Source: an uncultured Prevotellaceae bacterium (GTDB lineage Bacteria > Bacteroidota > Bacteroidia > Bacteroidales > Bacteroidaceae). Taken from it: a stretch of DNA of 64,000 bases. The DNA lies in assembly GCA_946625675.1 (NCBI GenBank), contig CAMOTI010000165.1:1-64000 (forward strand), given 5' to 3'. A program made the translations under genes and the position numbers. Numbering within the stretch: position 1 is the stretch's first letter; each line of letters opens with the position of its first letter. Shown piece by piece: positions 8,946 to 19,500 of this stretch. Below the pieces are notes generated by a model. It searched no databases. It saw only the letters and a list, made by a program, of their open reading frames with translations, and was not told the origin of the DNA.

Positions 8946-9230
8946 TCAAATTATCTCTTCCTTCTCATCAGGCTCAGGCTTCGACTCCTTGTCAAGCCTC
9001 CTGTCAAAATACTCCTTCACCCGGGACTCAGTCTCACCGAGCTTCGTCTTGAAGTAAATACTCACACCGAAAATCCCGCCGGCGAAAGTCAGAGCCTGAG
9101 CCATGTACCACAGCACACCCTCAGTCACGTCGCCATTCATGAAGAACGAGATAAAAGTAAGCACAACACCGCTCAGCACCATCAGGCTGGCAGTCGAGTA
9201 CTGAATCCATTCCTTACTGTTTGTAGTCAT
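8946..9230 (-). CDS. Putative holin
   Basis: 94 aa, two TM segments, charged C-terminus. Confidence 0.6.
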   Translation of the reverse strand: MTTNSKEWIQYSTASLMVLSGVVLTFISFFMNGDVTEGVLWYMAQALTFAGGIFGVSIYFKTKLGETESRVKEYFDRRLDKESKPEPDEKEEII

Positions 9231-9433
9231 ATCAATATCATAATTATAGTGTTAACAACCGCGCCTATGGAAGACGCAATACTGTATCTCACAACATCAC
9301 CCACCTCAACAGGAAAGCCGTATCTCCTGCTCTGCCAGCACTCCCTCAGCACCATGGTAATGGTGCCGAGTCCGCCAAGCAGCAGTCCAAGCAGGAAAGC
9401 CGCCGCCAAGCCAATCTTATCCCTCCTGTTCAT
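9227..9433 (-). CDS. Small two-TM membrane protein (holin/antiholin-like)
   Basis: 68 aa, two hydrophobic segments, overlaps holin start. Confidence 0.5.
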   Translation of the reverse strand: MNRRDKIGLAAAFLLGLLLGGLGTITMVLRECWQSRRYGFPVEVGDVVRYSIASSIGAVVNTIIMILI

Positions 9434-9623
9434 AGTTCATTTCCTCCTCTTCTATGATGGCGTCCATTCTTTGTTCCCACTCAACTCTCTCCTCATCAGT
9501 GGCATCTCTCCACTCAACATCGTAGTCATCAGGAGCGCAAATTTCACTGACAAAAGTTCTTTCCTTGTCTGTAGCATTCACCTGAGTGAGCCACATTCCT
9601 TCCTTTGATTTTATTACTTTCAT
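9417..9623 (-). CDS. Hypothetical acidic protein
   Basis: 68-aa ORF in operon. Confidence 0.5.
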   Translation of the reverse strand: MKVIKSKEGMWLTQVNATDKERTFVSEICAPDDYDVEWRDATDEERVEWEQRMDAIIEEEEMNYEQEG

Positions 9624-9634
9624 ATTATAGTTTT

Positions 9635-12487
9635 TTAAGATACAATTCTGTGTAATACATAACCCTTTGCAGTAATCTGCTCCCTTTCCTCAGCTGTCAG
9701 TTGATCATAGCCATATCGCTGAATATAAAGGTTGCAAGTAGGGTAAGGATTAGTCCAAGTTTCCTCATCATATGTCCCTGCGTCTTGGGCAGCCTGCTTG
9801 GCATCAGCATTAGCCTGTACTCTGTCAAAGGAATAAGTGAGTAAAGTGTCAATCATACTCTGCCTTGCATCAGGCTCATCATAAGAATTGACACCCCACC
9901 AGAGAAGATTCTGAAAAGTAAATATGTTGAAGTTTGGCAAAGTTCCTATATTCTTGCAAAGCATATATCGGACAGTTGGGATAAACCTCGTATAGTTTGA
10001 AAAAAAATTCCATGCACTTTGCATTCCGGTGGTAGTGAGTTCAGAGCAGTCAATGCAGTCAATATGCGTAAGCGACAGACATTGGACTATAAAATTTTCA
10101 CTTGTCATCTGACCCTTTGGCCTTATAGTTCCCTTAATTCTTTTCAGGGAATAATTGTTCAAAAAAGCATTGGAAAGTTTGGTCATTTTAAGTTCACCTA
10201 AATCACCAACTTCACATAGCGTTGAACATTCCCTGAACATATTTTCGCATACTACGGCTATATTACCGAAATTCAAGTCAGGAACAGTACGCATATTGTA
10301 GGCATTCCTAAACATATACTGACAAGATGTAGTGACACCGCTGACATCAATATCATGAAGATAGAATATGGTATTATTTCCATTAAACTTACTGGAGGCA
10401 CTGCCTGTGATGCTTGGCATCGTAGCCCTCAGCTTTATAGCATTTTTCAATCCATCCGAATGCATTATAGGAGGAGCTCCCCTGTCAAATATATCATATC
10501 CAATATGTGCCTCACTTATCAATCTTTTACTGTCGGTAACTTCTATATTATCAGAGAAAGTGTACACTCCATCAACTGGTCCTGAGTTCCGAAACCATTT
10601 AGCTTTACCATAATACTCTATTACATCAACATATGATTCACCACGCATAAGCCATACATCATCAGCCTCTATGCTTATCTTTTCACCTACAATAAGACTT
10701 CCGAGATTCAGGCCAATGTAACAGTCATTGCAAAGTGTACGGTATGCATATGAGTCTGTTTGATAGTTATGAGGGAGATGATGAATAACCTGAAATAGCC
10801 AACAGCCCTCATCGTCCCCCGCAAGGTCATTTAATGTAGTAAAAGTTTTTTCATACACCTTGACGATACTAATATTATTCCCATCAAGAGCAAGATGATT
10901 GATGACACCACCTGCCGTATGGTCAGCACCTACTTTTATATGTACACCTACCAAGCAGAAATAACTCTTTCCAAACTTATACTTTGAGTCAGGTAAATAG
11001 AAGGCAGATGGCCTCCCGCCACTCATGAACCAAAAACTTTGACTGGCCGTGGTGGCATCCTGATTTATAGAAAATGTGTCAAGCTTAGTTCTGTTAAACT
11101 CGTTGAAAATCATAGTCCGCTTATCCATCCTTTCCCATAAAGCTTCGGCAAGATATTTATAACCAGCCTTGAAGATATAGTTATCATCCCTGTACAGGGT
11201 GTCCTGTATATAGGCATAGCCGTCACATGGGGAAGTATATAACCCTCTCCTCATAAAGTGGTCTCCCACCTGAGGGACATCAACAACAACTCTATTCTTG
11301 TCAGTAAATACAATGCCATTACTGTCAGTCCATCCACACACACAAAGCACAAGCACGTCACCTTTCTCAACGTCAATCCTCACACCTCTCTGCTTTATGG
11401 TTCTTTCACCAAATGAATTACTCACGGCTGGTACAAGGGTCGTATTTGACCACATAGGCATGGTGTCACCCACATCTATATGTCTCCACAAATAGCCGTC
11501 CTGCAGTGTGCTCATCACGTTGTCAGTCCATCCCTCTATCTTCCTCCCAGCCTTGTCAAGCAGCGACATGACAGGCTTGGAAGTTTTCTTGTATATCCGC
11601 AGAGCCGACTTTAGTGAGTCCCTGCAACAAACACAAAGCATCTTCGCGCCTGATGGCATGACCACCGTCGCATTCACGCCAGTCCTGTCAGCTGTGCTAA
11701 CGTCACCCCTGAGATAACCGCTCAATGTGAGGTTGCCAGTCGTCTCAGTATCATTGAATACAGAATATACAGCCCAGCACAGAGAGGCATTAGTAGAAGA
11801 TTGGTTGCTCATCCCCTCCATTTTCCATGTCTCGCCCTCTTCCACGGGGATGCGGTATACCGTATGGCCTACGACTCTTGCCAGATTATGGGCGGAGTTG
11901 ATGATACTCGCTGAACTCTTTTCCCAGCCAAGCCTCTCATACAGCTCATCCTCCCAATAGTCCTCAGTGCTTCCATCAGTCCTCTGCCCAAGAGTGTCAA
12001 GGCTCAGCTGCTCCACCTTCCCGTCCAGAGCCTCTATCGCACTCTGCACGTCGCCTTCTCCAAGGTCAGGAGTAGGGGTAAGGTCGTAGGAGATGTCCTC
12101 AGCTGTAAGAGGAATACCAAGCTGAAAACTACCTCCGTTTATCCACGTTGATTCACTCTGAAGATACCACCACAGCTTGAAATACCCTGGATTGGAGCTG
12201 TCAGGCTGAACATATATCTTGGTAGTGTCCTGAAATGTGGGGTCATGCCCAGGACCAGGCTCACTCGCAGGAAGGAAGGCAAAGTTGCTTGCCACTATCT
12301 GCTCTCCCCTGCCATAGATATTCCCCCCTATCACTATGCAGTGAGTATCTGATGTATAATACACACAGTTAGGATAAGTGGAGGACAGGACCAAGGCCTG
12401 AGCCTCAGTCTTGTCCTTTATCACGAAAGTGTCCTTGATTTTCTGCGCAAAGGCACTCAGAGAATCCTCGTTAACAAACTTTCTCAT
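9635..12487 (-). CDS. Tail fibre / receptor-binding protein with LRR-like C-terminus
   Basis: 950 aa; C-terminal CENMFRECSTLCEVGDLGELKMTKLSNAFLNNYSLKRI BspA-like spacing; position in fibre block. Confidence 0.65.
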   Translation of the reverse strand: MRKFVNEDSLSAFAQKIKDTFVIKDKTEAQALVLSSTYPNCVYYTSDTHCIVIGGNIYGRGEQIVASNFAFLPASEPGPGHDPTFQDTTKIYVQPDSSNPGYFKLWWYLQSESTWINGGSFQLGIPLTAEDISYDLTPTPDLGEGDVQSAIEALDGKVEQLSLDTLGQRTDGSTEDYWEDELYERLGWEKSSASIINSAHNLARVVGHTVYRIPVEEGETWKMEGMSNQSSTNASLCWAVYSVFNDTETTGNLTLSGYLRGDVSTADRTGVNATVVMPSGAKMLCVCCRDSLKSALRIYKKTSKPVMSLLDKAGRKIEGWTDNVMSTLQDGYLWRHIDVGDTMPMWSNTTLVPAVSNSFGERTIKQRGVRIDVEKGDVLVLCVCGWTDSNGIVFTDKNRVVVDVPQVGDHFMRRGLYTSPCDGYAYIQDTLYRDDNYIFKAGYKYLAEALWERMDKRTMIFNEFNRTKLDTFSINQDATTASQSFWFMSGGRPSAFYLPDSKYKFGKSYFCLVGVHIKVGADHTAGGVINHLALDGNNISIVKVYEKTFTTLNDLAGDDEGCWLFQVIHHLPHNYQTDSYAYRTLCNDCYIGLNLGSLIVGEKISIEADDVWLMRGESYVDVIEYYGKAKWFRNSGPVDGVYTFSDNIEVTDSKRLISEAHIGYDIFDRGAPPIMHSDGLKNAIKLRATMPSITGSASSKFNGNNTIFYLHDIDVSGVTTSCQYMFRNAYNMRTVPDLNFGNIAVVCENMFRECSTLCEVGDLGELKMTKLSNAFLNNYSLKRIKGTIRPKGQMTSENFIVQCLSLTHIDCIDCSELTTTGMQSAWNFFSNYTRFIPTVRYMLCKNIGTLPNFNIFTFQNLLWWGVNSYDEPDARQSMIDTLLTYSFDRVQANADAKQAAQDAGTYDEETWTNPYPTCNLYIQRYGYDQLTAEEREQITAKGYVLHRIVS

Positions 12488-12511
12488 ACTCTTCCATGTT
12501 TAAAACTGACA

Positions 12512-14899
12512 TTATCCAAACACAGCAGACCATATTGTGTTGACCTCACCCTCAGTGATCACATCCAAGTTGCTTTGCACCACCGTGAAGTCACTTGCCT
12601 TGTATGCACTGTCCTTGTCTGCGACACAGAAAATAAAGTCACCAGACTCACAACTATACCCGGCGTAAGTCCCGGGATCAGCGACCACCCAGTACCAGCC
12701 CTTCTTATAGTCAGTCAGCGTCGAGAACTTCTTCGCGCCTGTGGCAGTACTGTTGTCAGGCTGCACAGTCTTGTCCCCGACAGTGTTGCTTCCTGTGCCC
12801 TGGAACATGGCGGCACCTGCTTGAGCCTCACTTATCTTACTGTCAATAAGTCTGCTGGTGGCATAAGCGGTGAAAGTAGTGTCTGTTTTTGCTTGGTCTG
12901 CGGTAGTGGTAGTATTGGTAAGCTTCATGCCTCCTATATTATCTGCATCAGCCTGATTAAGCTCAAGGTGACCTCCCTCGCCAACACTGACTCCGACACC
13001 AGGAGCAACTGCACCAAGGTCATTTCCTGTGGCACCGCCTGCAATGGGAAGGAAGAGATTGCCCTGCTCGTCCATCTGCAGAGCGTTGCCTATAGTTTTT
13101 TGAACATCATCCACAGTCACAGTTTTGGAGGCAGGAACTGTTGCAACACCCGGATGAGTCCGTGAGGCATAAGGAATTGAAATGTCAATACCAGCGCCGT
13201 TTGCTTTAGCGTGCCCAATCAGAGCATCTGTATTTATCTCCCATTGTCCATCGTGAGCAGTGGAGCTTGTCTGGGGGCTTATAGTGAATCCAGGAAACTT
13301 ATAGGCATTGCTGAGCAACACATAGTCAGTGCCATCATACCAGAACAGGCAAGTATCACCTGCATTGATATTGCCAGTCAGCAAGGTCGCTGTTCCCCAT
13401 TTTATAGCCTTTGCACCGGTATTATTGACATTCAGTGTTTGGCCAGCTTTTACTGCATTTGTAAAGCTTACGACAACCAATCTTCCTGTTTCTAAAGTAA
13501 AGTTGGTTATAGCTACTGTCTTAGCATCAGTAGCCACCGCAGTATTACAAATGCCATAATACACAGTTAGGTCCTTTATCGCATCATCAATACGCTCATT
13601 GGTGTCTGCCAAATCATCATTTACCTGATTCAAATCTTCATCAATTTCCGAGAATTTTTCATTGATGCTTCCTGACAACCCATCAAGATACCCAAGCTCA
13701 GTTGTAGAGATAGTATCAGAAGGGACAATATTGCCAGAGCCGTCAGTCACAAGCACCTTGTTTTTGTTAGTATCGCCTAAGTTGTGGTTCTGTTTATCAT
13801 CAATTTCATCCACGAGGGTTTGCAGTGCTGGAGCTAAAGCCCCCGGTCCTGATACTACCAAGTTGTAATAAGTACCATCGTACTCAAACAAAGCTATTTC
13901 ATTGGTACCAATTACACCATTAGTTATGTTATTTCCTTTGTATCTGATATTCTTTGCCCCTTGACTATTGATATTAAGTGTTGCATTCGCATTTACGGCA
14001 TTGGTAAACTTGACAGCCACCATACCACCCTTCACAAGAGTATATCCAGCCAGCGAGACAGTCTTCGCAGCTGTTGCAGCAGCAGCAGAGCAGGTGGCAT
14101 ATCCTTGACCTGAATAGGGAAGATTCTTTGATGAGGCAATCACATTATAATTAGTGCCATCATATATCAGAAGGACAATTTCGTCAGCTTCAATAATACC
14201 TGGAGTAATTGCTATACCATCATAAAAAATAGGTTTTGCCCCTGTATCTGACACATTTAATTTAGCACCCGCTAACACTTCATTAGTAAACTTTACAGCT
14301 ATAATACCACCAGTAGTCAATTCATAACCGGGAATATAAATACTCTTTTCCACTGTAGCCTCAGCTGTATCACAAGTCTGATACCCTTGGGCATATTTGG
14401 AATTGATTTTCACCCTGTTATTCTGACTGTCGTAATTGATGGAAGTTCCTCCGACTCCTTGCATGATCAAAGGTTTAGCAGATGTGGCAGGAATAATCTC
14501 AACAGTATCAGTGCCATCATAAATCTTAACAGCCCTGCCACCAGAAGCAATTACTTGATAAGCAGTGCCATCATATCTCAGGAAAGCCAGACCCGCGCTT
14601 ACCTCATCAGCTTTCACGTATGCAGAGCCTACATTCACATGCTTTGCACCAGTGCCATTGATGTTTAAAGTACAGCTCTTTCCAAGAGCATTTGAAAAGT
14701 TCACTGCTACCACCACACCAAGGTTCAAGGCAAACGACTTTCCAGAGGCAGAGACTATGTAGGCAGTCATGGCCTCATTCTCACTGCCAGTATTTGCACA
14801 GTTGCACCATGCTATTCTAAATGAGAACTCATTCTTTAATTTCTCAAGTATCTGTTGTTCCCTCGCACCAGTCACAACTTTGCTATCATATTCAGCCAT
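12512..14899 (-). CDS. Tail fibre with four tandem ~90-aa modules
   Basis: Repeated pattern: C-x-A-A-x-A-x-x-K-T-V...FTNAV-x-A-x-x-TLN-I-N-x-x-GAK...YDGTxYxxI. Confidence 0.7.
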   Translation of the reverse strand: MAEYDSKVVTGAREQQILEKLKNEFSFRIAWCNCANTGSENEAMTAYIVSASGKSFALNLGVVVAVNFSNALGKSCTLNINGTGAKHVNVGSAYVKADEVSAGLAFLRYDGTAYQVIASGGRAVKIYDGTDTVEIIPATSAKPLIMQGVGGTSINYDSQNNRVKINSKYAQGYQTCDTAEATVEKSIYIPGYELTTGGIIAVKFTNEVLAGAKLNVSDTGAKPIFYDGIAITPGIIEADEIVLLIYDGTNYNVIASSKNLPYSGQGYATCSAAAATAAKTVSLAGYTLVKGGMVAVKFTNAVNANATLNINSQGAKNIRYKGNNITNGVIGTNEIALFEYDGTYYNLVVSGPGALAPALQTLVDEIDDKQNHNLGDTNKNKVLVTDGSGNIVPSDTISTTELGYLDGLSGSINEKFSEIDEDLNQVNDDLADTNERIDDAIKDLTVYYGICNTAVATDAKTVAITNFTLETGRLVVVSFTNAVKAGQTLNVNNTGAKAIKWGTATLLTGNINAGDTCLFWYDGTDYVLLSNAYKFPGFTISPQTSSTAHDGQWEINTDALIGHAKANGAGIDISIPYASRTHPGVATVPASKTVTVDDVQKTIGNALQMDEQGNLFLPIAGGATGNDLGAVAPGVGVSVGEGGHLELNQADADNIGGMKLTNTTTTADQAKTDTTFTAYATSRLIDSKISEAQAGAAMFQGTGSNTVGDKTVQPDNSTATGAKKFSTLTDYKKGWYWVVADPGTYAGYSCESGDFIFCVADKDSAYKASDFTVVQSNLDVITEGEVNTIWSAVFG

Positions 14900-14928
14900 A
14901 ATTCAATATATTTTAATTTATTAAACAT

Positions 14929-15543
14929 TCATCCGAAAATATCACCCCACAAGGCATTCACGTCCCTCGTCGTCATGTACTCCAGCGTGTCCTCCTTGCC
15001 ATCCAGCGCATTCACGATCACCTTGTTCTGCACAGGGTTCTCGCTCTCCGGGTTCATCTCGTCGTCAACCGTGATGGCACCCTTCGCCCATGCGTCAGCC
15101 CACTCCGTCTCCGTCATCGTTGTCAGACCCTTGGCCACGGCCAGCTCGTAAGCACCAAGGCCGTCGTACCCGTATGTGCCCGCAGACGAGTGGAAAGTAA
15201 GCACCGTCTCCTCGCTCGCCTCCCCCTGGTCCGTTGCCTCGGAAGCGTCGTCCGTCACGCAGAACACCTGCTGGCGCTGACTCCTCGCGACGCTCCGGTC
15301 GTTGTTCTTCCACCATATCGCCGTCACGTCATAAACGCCGGCGGGAAGACCCGCAGGAACCACCAGCTGCAAGTACGAACCGCAGCGCCCCCTCACGACC
15401 GTCGCCGTCACCGGCCACTTGTCTTCATCGCCAAGGAGCAGACAGCACAGTCGCGCACGCCGGAAGTCCTCAGCGTCCTTCGTCAAGCCCTTGTAGATCG
15501 TCCACCGCAAGGTCATCCTGTTACCACTCCATAATACATACAT
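14929..15543 (-). CDS. Fibre/tail protein, paralogue of next gene
   Basis: Shares WTIYKGLTK-EDFRRA and FHSSAGTYGYDGLGAYELAVAKGLTT with 15578..16483. Confidence 0.65.
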   Translation of the reverse strand: MYVLWSGNRMTLRWTIYKGLTKDAEDFRRARLCCLLLGDEDKWPVTATVVRGRCGSYLQLVVPAGLPAGVYDVTAIWWKNNDRSVARSQRQQVFCVTDDASEATDQGEASEETVLTFHSSAGTYGYDGLGAYELAVAKGLTTMTETEWADAWAKGAITVDDEMNPESENPVQNKVIVNALDGKEDTLEYMTTRDVNALWGDIFG

Positions 15544-15577
15544 ATCTATATATCGTTAATAGAGTCCTCTCTAATCA

Positions 15578-16483
15578 TCATGGCGCAGCCACGCCGATGT
15601 CGTCTATAGCCTTCTTCTTAGCTTCCTCAATCGCGTCCAGCGCAGCCTGCAGAGCCTCGGCGATGTCGTCCAGCGCATAGCCCTTCTGGTTCGTGATGTC
15701 ATATATCGTACCACGCTTCGCATCGCCGATCTCAGTCAGCGCACCCTCCTTCGCGTCAGCTATCTGACCCTGGGCACCGCTCACAGCCGACGTCCTCATC
15801 TGAGTGATGGCTGTCTCTGCCTCGGCAATGCCGGCATCCACAGAGTCCAGGCCCTGCGCCACCTTCGTGTTGATCTCGCCCACACCGGCCTCCCGCGCCG
15901 TGTTCATCGCTGACAAAGCGTCGCTGCGCTCCCTGCTGATCTCGGTCAGCGCAGCGTCCCTGTCGCCGTGTATCAGGTCCAGCGCACCAGTCTTAGCGGC
16001 TTCGATTCGTCCGGTGGCAGCGTCTATCTGCTCTTCCACCCACGATGTCTCGTCCTTCGTCGTCAGACCCTTCAGCAGAGCCAGCTCGTAGGCCGACAAG
16101 CCGTCATAGCCGTACGTGCCTGCCGACGAGCTGAACTTCAGCACCGTCTCCAGGCTTGCGCCGCCATGGTCTGTGGCCTCCTCCTGGTCTGCAGTCACCA
16201 TGAACACCCTCTGGCGCATGCTCCTCGCCACGCTCCGCCCCCCGTTCTTCGCCCACACAGCAAGCAAGTCATAGCTGCCCTCAGGCAGACCCGTCGGAAC
16301 CACGATGGACAAATAAGCACTGTCCTCGTCGCTCACCACCTCCGGAACTACCGGGAACCGGTTGCCCTCAGTCACCAGCATGCACACCAGCGTAGCCCGC
16401 CGGAAGTCCTCGGTCGTCTTCGTCAGGCCGCGGTAGATCGTCCACTCAATCCTGATCTGATTGTCGTAATAGTGTATATACAT
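15578..16483 (-). CDS. Fibre/tail protein, paralogue of previous gene, with coiled-coil C-terminus
   Basis: WTIYRGLTKTTEDFRRATL, FSSSAGTYGYDGLSAYELALLKGLTT. Confidence 0.65.
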   Translation of the reverse strand: MYIHYYDNQIRIEWTIYRGLTKTTEDFRRATLVCMLVTEGNRFPVVPEVVSDEDSAYLSIVVPTGLPEGSYDLLAVWAKNGGRSVARSMRQRVFMVTADQEEATDHGGASLETVLKFSSSAGTYGYDGLSAYELALLKGLTTKDETSWVEEQIDAATGRIEAAKTGALDLIHGDRDAALTEISRERSDALSAMNTAREAGVGEINTKVAQGLDSVDAGIAEAETAITQMRTSAVSGAQGQIADAKEGALTEIGDAKRGTIYDITNQKGYALDDIAEALQAALDAIEEAKKKAIDDIGVAAP

Positions 16484-16504
16484 ATTATATTATAGTTTAA
16501 GTTG

Positions 16505-19500
16505 TCATCTTATCTTGTTCCGTCTCCGCTGCTCCAACTCCACGTCCAGGCCCTGGAGCCGTCCCGCGTCAGTCATCTCCGTGAACACCGCCAGACGGAA
16601 CCACTTGAACGAATGGTGCCTCAGGCTCGTCAGCCGCCACCACGTCAGACGGTCGTTGCTCACCAGCACCGCCACACGCCCGTACTCGCCGTTGTACGCG
16701 AAAGAGGCTATCAGCCGCAGGTCGTCAACCGTCTTCATCCCCAGCGGATCACCGAAAGCCACAGGACGGGTCAGAAGGAAACCCTTATGCCTGGAGTCGA
16801 AATCCCGGTCGTCAGTGAACTCATATATCTTTGTCAGGTCCCCGTCCCGCATCGTGACCAGGTCCGTCGTCATGTCACGGCACCAGCTCGTAGGCTCGCC
16901 GTCCTTCACCATCACAACCTCGCTTCCGTCGAGAAGCAGAAGGTAATGGTAGCTAATAGGCCGAATGCTGTTAGTAGATGGATAAATATGTACCGCCGCG
17001 TTCGGGTAGTCATAAACATAGCGGGCATCACGCAGGATTTCCACCCATGTGCGCGGGTCGTCAACCAGCAAGTCGCTGAACGCACTGAGAGCGTTCTCTA
17101 TATATTCGTTCGAGCCGGCATTGCGGTGTAAACTGGTCATCACAACACCGTCCATCTGTGGAGCCACCGTCTGTATGGAGCCGCCAACGAGCACCTTCAG
17201 TCCCTGGCTGGTCGCAAACAGTATCTGGCGGTCTGTCTCAACAACGCTGTTCTTGTCGTAGGTCCGCTCCCTCGACACCGCCTGCACGGCGCTCAGCCGG
17301 CCGGCACCGTCATAGCTCAAGCTCCAGATCCCGTCCGTACAGAAAGCATAAAGCGGGAACTGGCCGAACTGACCCTGGCTCAGTGCCGTCGTCGGGGCTG
17401 CAAGCGCAAGCACCTCACCCTTCGTCACGTCGTTCTCCAGGCTTACCGGATAGACGAACGGATTCGCGGCGTTCGACTGGAGCACCCTGCCCGGACCCTC
17501 GACCTCATAGCACGTGTCGCTGGCAAAGGAAGGGTCTTCTTCAAGATCCTCCCACACCGCACTCTCGAAGTTGTTGAAGTAGTAAGAACCGCCAAGCTGC
17601 TTATGCTTCTCCAGCTGCAGCACGGCACACTTCCATGTCACCTCATTACCCTCCGTAAACTTCGCGTATATCCTCATCTTGCCCGCACCCTGAGACGGGA
17701 AGTAAGCCCATAGCAAGTCCGTGTTGAACACACCGGCACCCGTCTCCAGGCGAACGATCGTCTGCTCCTGTCCGTTCTCGCTCACGTCGGTCACGGCAGC
17801 ATAATATTCCACGCTCACAGCGTCTGCCACGCCGTCTGTGTACGCGCCGCACCAGCCGTTCATGTCAGATGGCATGCCACCGTTGTCAGCCTCCTCAGAG
17901 ATATTCCCGAGAAGCACACGCTGGTTCAGCACTCGCACCACGTCTGCGTACAGACTTCTGCGCATGCCGGCGCCCTCATTGATCACCGGGCGGGACTCCA
18001 GTCCTGTCAGCGTGCCCTCGTCGAGCTCAAGCGTGGCGAAGTCTTCCATCACATTAAGCTCATCTGCCTTAAAGGATTTGATGATATGAAAGTCACCACG
18101 CTCGCACAGTTCCTGGCGAATATGGTCATCGTCAAAACCGGGCAGAAGAAAATCAATACCACCGCCATTGCCATATCTGCTGCTGATCCACGACGTGAGG
18201 TTCCAGCGACCGCAGAAATCAGCACCATTGTAGTTCATCTGCCCGAATGTCCGGCTCTGGTGCCGTGCACCTCTTAGACCCAGATTGGACCAGCTTATTT
18301 TCAACGCTATGTCAGCAGGGTCAAATTTCCTCCCCTCGTCGTAAGTATAGCAAGGAGGAGTCACGGCGACGACAATATCAGTCACGAAGTCTTTCCATAC
18401 ACCGATATTGCCCGTTGAGACCACACGGTACTGGATATCAGCGACAACGGCGTCGCAACACAAGTCACATTCCTTCTGTCCGACAGGCCTTTGGCTGTCC
18501 GGCACGTACTTATCATGAACAAACGGGACTATACCGTCATTCGGAACCATCAGACAGGGGCATGACAATGACACGTAAGAACCGTCGTACAGACGAAGGG
18601 CATAACGTAGCAGAAACGGGAAAATAAATCTGTCGCCCTCGCGCATCTGCGTGTGGATGAAATCGTTCGCCACACCCATGACCATATTATAGCCTGTCTC
18701 GCCAAAATCACCATCCTCGGGCATGAACATAAGCCCGTCAACCTTTATCCCTTTGTAGAGAGTGAACCGCCCATTCGCATTTCTATATTGGGAACCCTGT
18801 ATCTCTATTTTTATATAGGCATAAGCCTTGCCGGGGTTGAACCTGATCTCAAAGCCTTCTGACTTCGTGTATTTGGCAGTGCCGATTGAATCCCATGGAC
18901 CATTCTGACTGGTAGCTCCGTAATAGTTTATCGCAGTATGCGCAAAATAGCCGACGTTAGCCTTGTAGGACTCACCTACGGTAAGCGCACTCGACAATGG
19001 CACTATACAGGTATAATCAGAAAATGTTATGTCTCTTGCAGCCACCAGGTCATGATACTCATAATCCTTGGTGACACTGGATTCATTTGTGGTGATTTTC
19101 ACGCTACCTATGTTTGTCCTGCTGTACAACTCGCCTCTCAGTCTGAACTTGATGTCCACATCCGGAAACTCGCTTCCAAGCCACGTATACTCCCCATCCT
19201 TCCATACTGCGTAATTGATCCGGTCGCTCTGAACGATCAGCATGTTGCCCATCACCTCAACCCCGCTGATACCCTCGCTCAGCCACGCTATGTCATGCGC
19301 GTTGCCGTCGCTGCCATTGTACCGAAGCTGCCTTACAACCGTGCGTGAGTTCCCCCTTGGGGGCATCTTCCTTCTGCCGTCACCGCTGCCCATCTGGGCA
19401 TGAACGCCAACGGTGCCCGATATCCAGACCTCATCGTAGACTACATTGGTATGACCGGTCGGAACGTTCAAGGCCATGCCCTGGCGAGACGTATGGTCGA

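Noticed and set aside
12512-14899. Diversity-generating retroelement target in the repeated fibre
   Set aside because: No reverse transcriptase ORF or template repeat seen anywhere in the window.
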